From positions 62,001 to 126,000 of the forward strand of contig NZ_JAAEDL010000017.1 in the NCBI RefSeq assembly GCF_018129005.1: a DNA stretch of 64,000 bases, read 5' to 3'. A program made the position numbers and the translations under genes. Every line of letters begins with the position of its first letter. The stretch's first letter is position 1. Source of the stretch: Neoroseomonas eburnea (GTDB taxonomy: Bacteria; Pseudomonadota; Alphaproteobacteria; Acetobacterales; Acetobacteraceae). Shown here piece after piece: positions 43,693 through 53,118 of this stretch. The notes under the pieces were generated by a model that ran no database searches, had not been told where the DNA came from, and saw only the letters and a program-made list of their open reading frames with translations.

Positions 43693-44277
43693 ATGCAGCG
43701 ACCGACCACCCCCGTTCTCGCCGTGCTGGCCCTGCTCTGCGCCGCGGCGGGCCCGCCGCCCGAGGCGGAGCGCCTGGTGCCCGGCGGGCAGGGGGGCTTC
43801 GTCAGCGACGGGGCGGGCGGCTGCTGGCTCTGGGCGAGCGGCATCCGTGCCGGCGCCGAGGGGCTCACCGCGAGCTGGACCGGCCCCTGCCCGGATGGCC
43901 CGGCGGAAGGCGAAGGGCGTGGCGAGGTCCGCTGGCGGGAAGACGGCGGCGAGCGCGCCATGATCTACGAAGGCGCGATGCGCCGCGGCCGGAACGAGGG
44001 CGAGGGGCGGCTGACCATCACCGCGGGCAAGGAGATCCGGGTGGTCCAGCAGGGCATCTTCCGCGACGACCTGTTCGTCTCGGGCCGCGTCGAGCTGCCG
44101 CGGGCCGGCATCGTCTACGAAGGCGGCTGGAGCCGGTCCCATCCGCAGGGGCGCGGCCGGCTGGTGCTCAACGGCCGCGTCATCGAAGGCGACTGGGCGC
44201 AGGGCTGCCTGCGCGTGCCGCAGGGCTGGTTCTCCTTCACCCGCCCCGCCCGCGAATGCGAGGGCGCCGACACCTGA
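43693..44277 (+). CDS. Exported MORN-repeat protein
   Basis: 194 residues with a signal peptide (MQRPTTPVLAVLALLCAAAG). MORN-type repeats follow: AEGEGRGEVRW, YEGAMRRGRNEGEGRLTI and YEGGWSRSHPQGRGRLVL, each with the Y-E-G-x-x-x-x-G-x-x-x-G-x-G-x-x pattern. Four Cys suggest disulfides. It lies on the opposite strand inside the amino-acid importer operon, ending 8 bases from the ATPase stop. Function unknown; binding of a surface or envelope component is a guess. Confidence 0.8.
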   Translation: MQRPTTPVLAVLALLCAAAGPPPEAERLVPGGQGGFVSDGAGGCWLWASGIRAGAEGLTASWTGPCPDGPAEGEGRGEVRWREDGGERAMIYEGAMRRGRNEGEGRLTITAGKEIRVVQQGIFRDDLFVSGRVELPRAGIVYEGGWSRSHPQGRGRLVLNGRVIEGDWAQGCLRVPQGWFSFTRPARECEGADT

Positions 44278-44285
44278 GCGCGGCA

Positions 44286-45032
44286 TCAATGCCGCTCGAT
44301 CTGCGAGATGAAGGCGCGGGTCCGGTCATGCCTGGGGGCGGCGAAGATCTCCGCCGGCACGCCCTGCTCGACGATGGCGCCGTCGGCCATGAACACCACC
44401 CGGTCGGCGGCCGCCTTGGCGAAGCCCATCTCGTGGCTGACCACCACCATCGTCATGCCGTCCTCGCGCAGCTCGCGCATCACGGCCAGCACGCCGCCCA
44501 CCAGCTCGGGGTCGAGCGCGCTGGTCGGCTCGTCGAACAGCATGACGCGGGGTTCGAGCGCGATGGCCCGCGCGATCGCCACGCGCTGCTGCTGCCCGCC
44601 GGAGAGCTGCAGCGGGTAGTGGTCCGCCCGGTCGGCCAGGTGCACGCGGTCCAGCGCCGCGCGCGCCTTGGCCTCGGCTGCCGCCTTGCCCAGCCCCTGC
44701 ACCTTGCGCAGCGCCAGCGCGACGTTCCCGAGCGCCGTCATGTGCGGGTAGAGGTTGAAGGACTGGAACACCATGCCGATGCGCTGGCGGGCCTTGTTGA
44801 TGTCCGTGCGGGCATCGAGCATGTCGATGCCATCCACGATCACCGAGCCCGAGGTCGGTTCCTCCAGCCGGTTCAGGCAGCGCAGCAGGGTGGACTTGCC
44901 GGAGCCTGAGGGGCCGATCAGGAAGACCAGCTCCTTCTCCGCCACCTGCAGGTCGACCCCCTTCAGGACGTGAAGGTGGCCGAAGTGCTTGTGAATCGCG
45001 CGGGCATCCACGATCGGGGCGTGGGCGCTCAT
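44286..45032 (-). CDS. Amino-acid ABC transporter ATP-binding protein (GlnQ type)
   Basis: 248 residues. It carries Walker [11 protein letters not shown]-loop [16 protein letters not shown], signature [15 protein letters not shown], Walker [17 protein letters not shown] and H-loop VSHEMGFAK. These are the classic polar-amino-acid importer ATPase motifs. It follows the binding-protein gene by 31 bases. The permeases lie beyond an antisense gene. Confidence 0.94.
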   Translation of the reverse strand: MSAHAPIVDARAIHKHFGHLHVLKGVDLQVAEKELVFLIGPSGSGKSTLLRCLNRLEEPTSGSVIVDGIDMLDARTDINKARQRIGMVFQSFNLYPHMTALGNVALALRKVQGLGKAAAEAKARAALDRVHLADRADHYPLQLSGGQQQRVAIARAIALEPRVMLFDEPTSALDPELVGGVLAVMRELREDGMTMVVVSHEMGFAKAAADRVVFMADGAIVEQGVPAEIFAAPRHDRTRAFISQIERH

Positions 45033-45063
45033 GCGCCCCGCCCGCGCTTCGCCGCGAAGGGCA

Positions 45064-45903
45064 TCAGCCGCAGGTCGGGTTCTGCGGCGTCGGGTCGAAG
45101 CCCGGCAGGTCGGGCACGCCGTAGCCCGGGAACTCGATGCGTTCCGCCTGGTCGGGGCCGGGGGCACTGCCGAACCAGCGCTCGGACAGGCGCGCCACCG
45201 TGCCGTCGCGCTTCATGCAGGTGATGATGTCCTCGACCTGGTTGCGCATCGCGCCGGAATCGCGGCGGAACGGCGTGCCCCAGTGGAAGCGCGTGCCGGG
45301 CAGCACGAAATCCGCCACGTATTGCGGCGAGCGGGAGGCCGAATACCGCACCACCGTATTGCCCGAGAGGTTCGCATAGGCGCGGCCCTGGATCACCGCC
45401 TGCGCCGCGTCCGCCTGGCTGTCGAAGGCGAGCAGCGTCAGGTTCAGCCGCTCCCGGTTGTTGTTCACCCACTGCTCGTAGGGCGTGCCCTTGTTCACGC
45501 TGATGGTCTTGCCGCGCAGGTCCTCCACCGAGCGGATCGGCGGCGTGCCGCGGCGGATGCCGAACTGCAGCTCGGTCCAGAGGTAGCCCTCGGTGAAGAG
45601 CAGCGCCTCGGCGCGCTCCGGCGTCACCGTCGTCGGCGCGCAGAGGAAGTCGTAGCGCCCGGCGTTCAGCGCGGGGATGAGGCCGGAGAAGGCGGCGGAG
45701 TCGATCACGATCTCCCGGCCCATCCGGCGCGCGACCTCGCGGAACAGGTCGATCTGGAAGCCCTGCACGCCGCCCTGGAGGGAGGGGAAGGCGTGCGGCG
45801 CGAAGGTGCCGTCCACGGCGCAGCGCAGCGGCGGCTGCCCCTGGGCGAGGGCGGGCCCCGCAGCGACGGCCGAAATGAGAGCGGCGGCGAGCAGCCTGCG
45901 CAT
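45064..45903 (-). CDS. Amino-acid ABC transporter substrate-binding protein
   Basis: 279 residues with a signal peptide ([21 protein letters not shown]). Family 3 binding-protein pattern: [56 protein letters not shown], and a late [34 protein letters not shown]. It captures an amino acid in the periplasm for the ATPase and permeases to the left. GGAGG lies about 9 bases before the ATG. Confidence 0.9.
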   Translation of the reverse strand: MRRLLAAALISAVAAGPALAQGQPPLRCAVDGTFAPHAFPSLQGGVQGFQIDLFREVARRMGREIVIDSAAFSGLIPALNAGRYDFLCAPTTVTPERAEALLFTEGYLWTELQFGIRRGTPPIRSVEDLRGKTISVNKGTPYEQWVNNNRERLNLTLLAFDSQADAAQAVIQGRAYANLSGNTVVRYSASRSPQYVADFVLPGTRFHWGTPFRRDSGAMRNQVEDIITCMKRDGTVARLSERWFGSAPGPDQAERIEFPGYGVPDLPGFDPTPQNPTCG

Positions 45904-46051
45904 CGTGAAGCCTCCGTGAGTCGCGTTGTGCCCTGCAACATTTCCAGATGGCTGCCCCGCTGTCCATGCGGGGGCCGCCACAAAACTGCCTTGTGGGCGT
46001 CCCGGTGGCGCCGCGCCGGGGGGGTCAACTCCGGATGAACGGAGCCCCCCA

Positions 46052-46258
46052 ATGCCTGTCATCCCTCTTACCATGATCGCCGCCGGACTGGTCGGGAACC
46101 TGCTGCTCGTCGTGATGCTGCTCGGCGACGCGACCGCGCCGGGACGCATCCCGCTGATGGTCGCGGCGCTGCTGGCGCTCGGCGGCGCGGCGCTGATGCT
46201 GGGCGGGCTGATGATGCTGGAGCCGCGGCGCGGCGGCCCGGCCGATCACCGTTCCTGA
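46052..46258 (+). CDS. Small two-helix membrane protein
   Basis: 68 residues. Two hydrophobic spans (IPLTMIAAGLVGNLLLVVMLLG and IPLMVAALLALGGAALMLGGLMML) are joined by a short polar loop, with a basic C-terminus. GGAG lies 8 bases before the ATG. It is divergent from the binding-protein gene and its end overlaps the NUDIX gene by 13 bases. Family not recognised. Confidence 0.6.
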   Translation: MPVIPLTMIAAGLVGNLLLVVMLLGDATAPGRIPLMVAALLALGGAALMLGGLMMLEPRRGGPADHRS

Positions 46259-46932
46259 TGGCGGTTGTCCATCCCGCGGAAGACCACCAGCGCGCGGGTT
46301 GAGCGCGCCCGCGCGGACATCTCCAGCCAGGCCAGGAATTCCACCAGCACCTTGCCGGTGATGTCGGCGACATGGTGGCGGTGCGCCGCCTCCGGCGTGT
46401 ACCAGTCGAGGCGCTCCAGCTCCCCGGACCCGGCGATCTCGCCATGCACCGCCTCGGCGGGGGCGGCGAGGAAGCGGGCGTTGAAGCGGATCGGCCGGCC
46501 GCCCGGCGTCACCGCGCGGCAGACATAGTGCAGCGCCGCGAGGTCTGCGGCGACCGCCTCCCCCCGCTTCTCGCCCAGCACCAGGCCGGTTTCCTCGAAC
46601 AATTCGCGCGCGGCGGCGATGCCGATGGCGCGCGCACGCGCCGGCGTGGCGCGGCGTTCCAGCATGCGGCGCGCGGTGGCGCCGAGCTCGCTGACGGCGG
46701 GCTGGCGATGGTCGTCCGCATCGACCCGCCCGCCGGGGAAGACCATGACGTCGGGCATGAAGCGATGGCGGGAATGCCTCTTGCCCATCAGCACCTCCGG
46801 CCCGGCGGGTCCCAGGCGCCAGAGGATCAGGCTGGCGGCATCGCGCGGCCGCACGACGCGGCGCACATGGCCTTCGGCATCCGCGCCGCCGGGATTGTCG
46901 GCGGTGGGGTCGGGGTGGCGGGAGTCAGTCAA
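46246..46932 (-). CDS. NUDIX hydrolase (NUDT19/RP2-like)
   Basis: 228 residues. The Nudix box is split as in the NUDT19 type: MVFPGGRVDADDH, an insertion, then IAAARELFEETGLVLG with the catalytic REx2EE core. It hydrolyses a nucleoside-diphosphate-linked compound, possibly a CoA or capped species in this subgroup. It starts at a TTG overlapping the nitroreductase stop by 8 bases. Confidence 0.85.
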   Translation of the reverse strand: MTDSRHPDPTADNPGGADAEGHVRRVVRPRDAASLILWRLGPAGPEVLMGKRHSRHRFMPDVMVFPGGRVDADDHRQPAVSELGATARRMLERRATPARARAIGIAAARELFEETGLVLGEKRGEAVAADLAALHYVCRAVTPGGRPIRFNARFLAAPAEAVHGEIAGSGELERLDWYTPEAAHRHHVADITGKVLVEFLAWLEMSARARSTRALVVFRGMDNRHQER

Positions 46933-47737
46933 GCGCGAAGCCCCTCAGGCGCAGCCAGGCCCGGAAGCCGAAGCGCTCCGGCACCGAGAGCTGCCGCGCC
47001 GCGTTCTCCGACCAGGTGCAGCCTTCGGGGGCCGGACCGTGGACCTCCGGGTAGCGCGGCTTCTGCCTCGGCCGCAGCGCGTCGTAGGCCGCGAAGGCCT
47101 CGCCCAGCCCTGTATCGTCGTAGGTTTCCCGGTGCACCACCACGGAAGGCGGCAGGCGCGGCGTCACCTCGTTGCGCGCCGCCGGCCAGCCGAGGGTGAG
47201 CCCGGCCACCGGATAGACCCCCTCCGGCAGGCCGAAGAGCGGCCCGACCTTCTCGATATGGCTGCGCACGTAGGAGATCGGGCAGGTCCCGAGCCCCGCC
47301 GCATCCGCCGCCGCGACCGCCATTCCCATCGCCAGCGCAGCATCCACGGCGGTGTTGAGGAAGGTGTCCATGTTGTTGTTGGCGTGCGCCCGCCCATGCG
47401 CCGCGCAGGCCGCCTGGCCGCGCCGCATGTCGCCGCAGAACAGCAGGAAGACCGGCGCGTCCTTGATCCAGGGCATGGTGCCGATCCAGTCGGCCACCTT
47501 GGCGATCTTCGCCGCGTCCCGCGTCACGACGACGGAATACTGCTGCAGGTCGGACTTGGAGGGCGCCGACTGCGCGGCGGCGAGCACGGTGTCGAGCAGC
47601 GGGTCCGGCACCTCCTCGGCCCGGTAGCGCCGCGTCACGCGGCGGTCGAGCAGGGCGGCCAGCGCCGGCGGGATCTCCGCCGGCGGGTCGAAGGGCAGGG
47701 CGCCGTAGCGCGCTTGGATCAGGTCTTGGACGGGCAT
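46925..47737 (-). CDS. Nitroreductase family protein
   Basis: 270 residues. FMN-binding pattern: LLDRRVTRRYRAEEVPDPLLDTVLAAAQSAPSKSDLQQYSVVVTRD, later IDxxxAMGMAVAAADAAGLGTCPISYVRSH and GLPEGVYPVAGLTLGWPA. Members use NAD(P)H to reduce nitro-aromatics or quinones. Transcribed just before the NUDIX gene and coupled to it. The natural substrate is not known. Confidence 0.88.
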   Translation of the reverse strand: MPVQDLIQARYGALPFDPPAEIPPALAALLDRRVTRRYRAEEVPDPLLDTVLAAAQSAPSKSDLQQYSVVVTRDAAKIAKVADWIGTMPWIKDAPVFLLFCGDMRRGQAACAAHGRAHANNNMDTFLNTAVDAALAMGMAVAAADAAGLGTCPISYVRSHIEKVGPLFGLPEGVYPVAGLTLGWPAARNEVTPRLPPSVVVHRETYDDTGLGEAFAAYDALRPRQKPRYPEVHGPAPEGCTWSENAARQLSVPERFGFRAWLRLRGFALD

Positions 47738-47774
47738 GGCGTCAGCGTGGCACCCCGGCGGCGCGGCGGGAAGG

Positions 47775-48248
47775 TCATGGGTCCGGTGTCGGCCAGACCA
47801 GGCGGAAGCGCTCGAACACCGTCGGTTCGGCATCGGTGAGCACGAAGCCCTCGCGGACGGCCTGGCGCGCGAAGTAGGTCCGGTGTGCGTCGAGCCAGAA
47901 GGCCCGGCTGCGGTCGCCCTCGCCCTCATCCCAGGCGAAGGCGTCGTCCACCGCGATCAGCGGCTTCACCGTGGCCTCGGTGGTGCGCCAGATGCAGCGC
48001 GGCACGCCGCCGGCGTCGGTCACCACCACGTGGTCGCCGGCGGCCGGCAAGGGCGCGCGCCCTTCGCCGTAGTCCCGCGCGAGGGAGGCCGTGGCGCGCT
48101 TCGGGCCGGCCAGAATCAACGCGAGGAGTTCATCCGCCAGTTCCGGCGAATCCCCCATGGCGACCACGTCGTAGCGGTCATGGCCGACCCCCGAGGCCGT
48201 CCGGTAGGCGGCCCAGAAGGCCTCGACCGCGGGCGTGCGATCAGCCAC
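47775..48248 (-). CDS. ASCH domain protein
   Basis: 157 residues from a GTG that overlaps the acyl-CoA synthetase stop; an ATG at 48263 is the alternative. The ASCH domain (RNA-binding beta-barrel like PUA) is seen in ELLALILAGPKRATASLARDYGEGRAPLPAAGDHVVVTDAGGVPRCIWRTTEATVKPL, with the conserved G-x-K motif, and AFAWDEGEGDRSRAFWLDAHRTYF follows. A role in RNA-related regulation or N4-acetylcytidine hydrolysis is a family-level possibility only. Confidence 0.82.
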   Translation of the reverse strand: MADRTPAVEAFWAAYRTASGVGHDRYDVVAMGDSPELADELLALILAGPKRATASLARDYGEGRAPLPAAGDHVVVTDAGGVPRCIWRTTEATVKPLIAVDDAFAWDEGEGDRSRAFWLDAHRTYFARQAVREGFVLTDAEPTVFERFRLVWPTPDP

Positions 48249-50292
48249 GGACCACCCAGGCATCGGCGACCGTCACGCCCTGGCCCTCGGCATGGACGAT
48301 CAGGGGGTTGATCTCGGCCTCCGAGACCTCCTGCACGGCGGCCAGGCGGGCGACGGCGACGATCGCCGCCGCCAGCGCCTCCAGGTCCCCCTTCGGCAAT
48401 CCGCGCCAGCCGGCCAGCGGCTTCAGGCCCTTCACCTCGGCGATCATGGCGCGGGCTTCCTCCAGCCCGACCGGGGCGCAGCGCAGCGCCGTATCGCGGT
48501 GCAGCTCTGCCATCACGCCGCCGGCACCGACCAGCACCACCGGCCCGCTCTCGGGGTCCCGCCGGAAGCCGAGGATCGCCTCGGCCAGCCCCTTGGCCAT
48601 GGGCTGGACGAGGAAGCCGGTGATCGTGGCATCCGGCGCCCTGGCCGCCACCCGCGCCAGCATCTCCCTCGCGGCCAGCTTCAGCGCGGCCGCATCGGCG
48701 ATGTTCAGCGCGACGCCGCCGACCTCGGTCTTGTGCGCGAGGTCGGGCGAGAGGATCTTCAGCGCCACCGGGTAGCGCAGGCCCTCCGGCACCGCCTCGG
48801 GCGTCGCCATCACCGCGATGCCGGTCTCGAGGCCGAGCGCGCCGAACAGCCGCCGCGCATCGGCCTCGTCGGGCCGTGCCGGCAGGGCATGGGCAACGGC
48901 CGGGGCCTCCGGCACGGCGCGCGGCGCCTGCCAGTCCAGGAAGGCGCGGATCGCGTCGGCGCAGGATTCCGGCGTGCGGAAGGCGGGGATGCCGGCTTCG
49001 CCCAGCATGCGCAGGGAGACATCCGCCTGCGGCACCAGGAAGGCCGCGACCGGCTTGCCCAGCCCCGCCTGCGCCGCGCCCAGGATGCCGGCGACCGCAT
49101 CCGCCGGCCGGAACTGCGCGGAGGACCCGATGACCGACAGCGCCAGGTCGGTGTGCGGGTCGGCCGACAGCGCCGACAGCGCCGCCTTCACCTTGTCCGC
49201 CCGCGTGCCGGCGAGCGTCACGTCGATCATCCGCCCGTGATGCGGCAGGCCGGCGGCCTTCAGGCCCTCCACCGCCACGGCATCCGGCGCGCGCGTCTCG
49301 ATCCCGGCGACGCCGAGCGCATCCACCGCCATCGCCCCGCCGCCGCCGGTCGTCGTCATCACCGAGACGGCCCGCTTCGGCGCCGCCAGCGGCTTCCGCC
49401 CGATGAACAGGGCCGGGGCCTCCAGCAGCGCCTCGATCATGGTGACGCGCGCGATGCCGTTGGCGCGGAAGAAGGCGTCCGCCGCGGCGTCGGACCCCGC
49501 CAGCGCGCCGGTGTGGCTGTTGGCGAGTTCCGCCCCGAAGGAGGACCGCCCGAGCTTGAAGGCGATGATCGGCTTGCCCGCCGCATGCGCCCGCCGCGCC
49601 GCCTCCGCCAGCAGGTCGGCGCGGCGGATCGCTTCGAGGAAGAGCAGGATGGCGTCCACCTGCGGGTCGTCCACCAGCAGGCCGGCGATCTCGCTGGCCG
49701 TCAGGTCGGCCTCGTTGCCGGTGCTGATCAGGTGCGAGAAGCCGAGCCCCCGCGCCGCCCCGCGCGCCATGATCGCGCCCAGCATGGAGCCCGACTGCGA
49801 CACCAGCGCGAGCCGCCCGGCCGGCAGGCTCTCCGCCTCCAGCGCCGCGTTCACGGAACAGGCGGTACGCGCGTTCAGGTTGATCAGCCCCATCGAGTTC
49901 GGCCCGAGGATGCGCACGCCCGCCGCGCGCGCCGTCGCCAGCAGCCGCGCCTGCCGTGCCTGGCCTTCGGGCCCGGCCTCGGCGAAGCCATCGGCGAGGA
50001 TCGCCGCGACCGGAATCCCCTTCGCCGCCACATCGGCGATCGCGCCTTCCACATGCTCGGTGCCGAGCAGCAGATAGGCGAGGTCCACCGGCCCCGGGAC
50101 GTCCGCGAGGGTCGGATAGGCACGTTCCCCGAGCACGGTCTCCGCCCGCGGGTTCACCGGATAGAGCGCGCCGTCGAAGCCGTGCCTGCGCAGATAGACC
50201 TGCGCGCGCGCCGTCAGCCGCGTCGGATCGGCGGAGGCGCCGACCAGCGCGATCCGGCGGGGGTTCAGCAGGGCGGGGGCGAGGGCGTTCAT
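48241..50292 (-). CDS. NDP-forming acyl-CoA synthetase (acetyl-CoA synthetase, ADP-forming type)
   Basis: 683 residues. The CoA-binding domain (RRIALVGASADPTRL, YPVNPRAETVLG) and ligase-CoA domain carry SQSGSMLGAIMARGAARGLGFSHLISTGNEADLT and the phospho-His loop NSHTGALAGSDAAADAFFR. An ATP-grasp domain at the C-terminus has PVALKILSPDLAHKTEVGGVALNI and LVGAGGVMAELHRDTALRCAPV. Both alpha and beta parts are fused. It interconverts an acyl-CoA plus ADP and phosphate with acid plus ATP. The ATG 50292 is used; GGAAG is 8 bases upstream. Confidence 0.9.
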   Translation of the reverse strand: MNALAPALLNPRRIALVGASADPTRLTARAQVYLRRHGFDGALYPVNPRAETVLGERAYPTLADVPGPVDLAYLLLGTEHVEGAIADVAAKGIPVAAILADGFAEAGPEGQARQARLLATARAAGVRILGPNSMGLINLNARTACSVNAALEAESLPAGRLALVSQSGSMLGAIMARGAARGLGFSHLISTGNEADLTASEIAGLLVDDPQVDAILLFLEAIRRADLLAEAARRAHAAGKPIIAFKLGRSSFGAELANSHTGALAGSDAAADAFFRANGIARVTMIEALLEAPALFIGRKPLAAPKRAVSVMTTTGGGGAMAVDALGVAGIETRAPDAVAVEGLKAAGLPHHGRMIDVTLAGTRADKVKAALSALSADPHTDLALSVIGSSAQFRPADAVAGILGAAQAGLGKPVAAFLVPQADVSLRMLGEAGIPAFRTPESCADAIRAFLDWQAPRAVPEAPAVAHALPARPDEADARRLFGALGLETGIAVMATPEAVPEGLRYPVALKILSPDLAHKTEVGGVALNIADAAALKLAAREMLARVAARAPDATITGFLVQPMAKGLAEAILGFRRDPESGPVVLVGAGGVMAELHRDTALRCAPVGLEEARAMIAEVKGLKPLAGWRGLPKGDLEALAAAIVAVARLAAVQEVSEAEINPLIVHAEGQGVTVADAWVVRG

Positions 50293-50308
50293 GGACGGAG
50301 CTTCCGGT

Positions 50309-50758
50309 TCAGCGCGGACCTGGCGCGATGCAGCCTTCCGGGGGCGTCGCGGCCGGGGCGATGTGAAGGGCGAGGAAGGCCGGCGCCGGGGCGTCCGCGG
50401 GCAGCAGCGAGAGGTCGGACGCATGCAGCGTGACATCGCCCTCGGCGATGCGGGCGCGCGTCGCGGCGCGGGCCATCAGCTCGCGCGTCGGCCGCACCAG
50501 GGCCGCACGGTCGCCCGGCGCCAGGCCGGGCAGCCCGTCGAACAGCAGCACCGCCGCCGGGCGGGCCCAGGGCAGGTTCGACGGCAGGGGAGCGAGATGC
50601 CGCGCGGCTTCGGAGAAGGCGCAGGGGGCAGCCCGCAGCAGGGCCTCCAGCGCCGGGATGGGCGGCAGGCGCATCGCGGCGTCCTGCGCCTCCCGGGTCT
50701 GGGCGGCCGCCATGGCGGGCAGGGCGACAGCGAGCACCGCCACCACCGCCCGCCGCAC
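50309..50758 (-). CDS. Small exported protein of unknown function
   Basis: 149 residues from a GTG 8 bases after the SDR stop. A signal peptide (VRRAVVAVLAVALPAMAAAQ) precedes an Ala/Pro/Leu-rich domain with two Cys (AAPCAFSEAARHLAPLPSNL; PPEGCIAPGPR) that could pair. It lies between the SDR and acyl-CoA synthetase genes, probably in one transcript. No family recognised. Confidence 0.6.
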   Translation of the reverse strand: MRRAVVAVLAVALPAMAAAQTREAQDAAMRLPPIPALEALLRAAPCAFSEAARHLAPLPSNLPWARPAAVLLFDGLPGLAPGDRAALVRPTRELMARAATRARIAEGDVTLHASDLSLLPADAPAPAFLALHIAPAATPPEGCIAPGPR

Positions 50759-50766
50759 AGGGAAGC

Positions 50767-51681
50767 TCAGATCGGATCCCAGCAGAACACGTCGCCGGAC
50801 CGCTCGAGCTTCGAGAAGCCCTGGGCGAGCGACGGCAGCGCGTATTCGGCGATCGCTTCCGGCGTCCAGCCGTTCTCGCGGTGCACCGACTTGATCGGGC
50901 GGATCTGGCTGTAGACGAACAGCTCGTTCATGCGCGGGGAGAAGATCTGCCCGGTCACGTCCTTCGCCGCGTCGGAGGCCAGGAAGACCGCCAGCGGCGC
51001 GTTCTTGTCCGGCGTCATCTGCATGATGCGCTCGACGCGGCGCTTCTGCTCCGGGGTTTCCGCCGGGATGGTGCCGGTCATGCGGCTCCAGGCGAAGGGC
51101 GCGATGCAGTTCGACCGCACGTTGAAGCGCGCCATGTCGAGCGCGATCGACTTCGACAGCCCGACGATGCCGAGCTTCGCCGCCGAGTAGTTCGCCTGGC
51201 CGAAATTGCCGATCAGGCCCGAGGTCGAGGACATGTGCACATAGGCGCCGGACTGCTGCTGGCGGAAATGCGTCGCGGCGGCGCGGGAGACGTAGAAGGA
51301 CCCGTTGAGGTGCACCGCGATGACCGCATCCCATTCCTCGACCGTCATGCGGTGGAAGATCTGGTCGCGCAGGATGCCGGCATTGTTCACGACGATGTCG
51401 ATGCGGCCGAAATGATCCAGCGCCGCCTGCACGATCTTCTGCGCCGAGGCCCAGGAGGAGACGCTGTCGGTCGAGATCTCGGCCGTGCCGCCGTTCTGGG
51501 CGATGATCGCCTTGGTCTGCTGGGCCGGCGTCGCGTCCTGGCCCTCACCGGAGACCGAGGCGCCGATGTCGTTGATGATGACCTTCGCGCCCTGCGCGGC
51601 CATCATGATGGCGATCTCGCGCCCGATCCCGTTGCCACCCCCGGTGACGATCGCGACCTTGCCCTCGAGCATGTTCGGCAT
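50767..51681 (-). CDS. SDR family oxidoreductase (HSD17B4-like)
   Basis: 304 residues, longer than classical FabG-type SDRs. TGGGNGIGREIA, NDIGASVSGEG, NNAGILRD, the catalytic MSSTSGLIGNFGQANYSAAK and the C-terminal extension match the (3R)-hydroxyacyl-CoA dehydrogenase half of peroxisomal multifunctional enzymes. It likely acts on 3-hydroxyacyl-CoA. AGGAGGG lies about 9 bases before the ATG. It leads an operon with the acyl-CoA synthetase, consistent with acyl-CoA metabolism. Confidence 0.87.
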   Translation of the reverse strand: MPNMLEGKVAIVTGGGNGIGREIAIMMAAQGAKVIINDIGASVSGEGQDATPAQQTKAIIAQNGGTAEISTDSVSSWASAQKIVQAALDHFGRIDIVVNNAGILRDQIFHRMTVEEWDAVIAVHLNGSFYVSRAAATHFRQQQSGAYVHMSSTSGLIGNFGQANYSAAKLGIVGLSKSIALDMARFNVRSNCIAPFAWSRMTGTIPAETPEQKRRVERIMQMTPDKNAPLAVFLASDAAKDVTGQIFSPRMNELFVYSQIRPIKSVHRENGWTPEAIAEYALPSLAQGFSKLERSGDVFCWDPI

Positions 51682-51813
51682 CTGGCGTATCCCTCCTAGG
51701 TCCTTAGCCAGCTAAGCTTCTAGACCCGGCTTGCCGGGCCGTGAAGCCGGGTTGCCCCGGCCGGCGCCCGCCCGTAGATGCGGCCCCGGACATGGCAGGC
51801 AGGAGCGGACAGC

Positions 51814-53118
51814 ATGGGCAGGGGTGATCGCCGGATCGCGGCACTGCGCCGCTTCGCGGAGCATGTGGCCGAATTGGCCCCGCTCGACCTGTCCGTCCGC
51901 CTCTGGGACGGGACGGTGCTGCCGCTGGCCCCCGGTGCGCGCGGCGATCTCACGGTCGCGATCGCGACCCCGGCCGCGCTCACGCGCCTGGTGCGCCGGC
52001 CGCGCCTGCCGACGGTGGTGGAGTTGATCGCCGAGGGCGCGGTCGATCTGGAAGGCGGGACGCTGCTCGACCTCGCGGCGCGCGCCGGGTCGGGGTCCAC
52101 CCGCGGCATCGCGAAGCGGCTGGACAAGGGGCTCGCGCTGCGGGCCTTCCTGCCCTTCCTGTTCGGGCCGGGCGGCGGCGGGGCGGGGCACGCCTATGCC
52201 GGCACCCAGGCGGCGAAGCACGGGGCGGGGCGCGACGACCGCGCCCAGGTGCAGTTCCACTACGACCTGTCGAACGATTTCTACGCGCTCTTCCTCGATC
52301 CCGAGATGGTCTATTCCTGCGCCTACTTCCCGGACTGGGAGGCGGACCTCGCCACCGCGCAGCGCGCCAAGCTGGAGATGATCTGCCGCAAGCTGCGCCT
52401 CGGGCCCGGCGAGCGCATGCTCGACATCGGCTGCGGCTGGGGCGGGCTGGTCTGCCACGCGGCGCAGCACCACGGCGTCCATGCCCATGGCGTGACGCTC
52501 TCCCAGGCGCAGTTCGACTTCGCGACGGAGAAGGTGAGGCGGCTCGGCCTGCAGGATCGCGTCACCATCGAGCTGCGCGACTTCCGCGACCTGAAGGAGA
52601 TGGAATTCGACAAGGTCGCCTCGATCGGCATGTTCGAGCATGTCGGGCTCGACAACCGCGACGGCTATTTCCGCCACATCCGGTCGCTGCTGAAGCCGCG
52701 CGGCATCTACCTGCACCACGCGATCGCACGGCCGATGAAGGCGACCGAGAAGAAGTTCCGCCGCGCCAACCCGGAATTCCGCACGCTGGTGAACTACATC
52801 TTCCCCGGCGGCGAGCTCGACCACATCGGCGGCACCACCGACGCGATGGAGCGCAACGGCTTCGAGATCCACGACACCGAGGGCTGGCGCGAGCATTACG
52901 GGCGCACCTGCCGGCTGTGGACGGAACGGCTGCATGCCAGCCGCGAAGCGGCGTATCGCGAGGCCGGCGAGGCCAAGACGAAGATCTGGCTGCTCTATCT
53001 TGCCGGCTGCGCGCTGGCCTTCGAGCGCGGCACGGTGGGCATCTTCCAGACGGTGGCGACGAAGCGCACCCGCGGCGCATCCGGCCTGCCGCCGACGCGC
53101 GCCGACCTTTACGCGTGA
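51814..53118 (+). CDS. Cyclopropane-fatty-acyl-phospholipid synthase family protein
   Basis: 434 residues. QVQFHYDLSNDFYALFLDPEMVYSCAYF and the SAM-binding LDIGCGWGGLVCHAAQHHGV, then GMFEHVG and the late HYGRTCRLWTERLHAS, are the family motifs. The enzyme moves a methylene from SAM to membrane-lipid double bonds. An N-terminal extension of about 140 residues is usual. ATG 51814 is used; an ATG at 51778 would add 12 residues. Its stop overlaps the GNAT start as GTGA. Confidence 0.93.
   Translation: MGRGDRRIAALRRFAEHVAELAPLDLSVRLWDGTVLPLAPGARGDLTVAIATPAALTRLVRRPRLPTVVELIAEGAVDLEGGTLLDLAARAGSGSTRGIAKRLDKGLALRAFLPFLFGPGGGGAGHAYAGTQAAKHGAGRDDRAQVQFHYDLSNDFYALFLDPEMVYSCAYFPDWEADLATAQRAKLEMICRKLRLGPGERMLDIGCGWGGLVCHAAQHHGVHAHGVTLSQAQFDFATEKVRRLGLQDRVTIELRDFRDLKEMEFDKVASIGMFEHVGLDNRDGYFRHIRSLLKPRGIYLHHAIARPMKATEKKFRRANPEFRTLVNYIFPGGELDHIGGTTDAMERNGFEIHDTEGWREHYGRTCRLWTERLHASREAAYREAGEAKTKIWLLYLAGCALAFERGTVGIFQTVATKRTRGASGLPPTRADLYA

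Noticed and set aside
48235..50433. 732-codon plus-strand frame opposite the acyl-CoA synthetase gene
   Set aside because: The minus-strand product has complete CoA-binding and ATP-grasp domains; the plus-strand one is low complexity.
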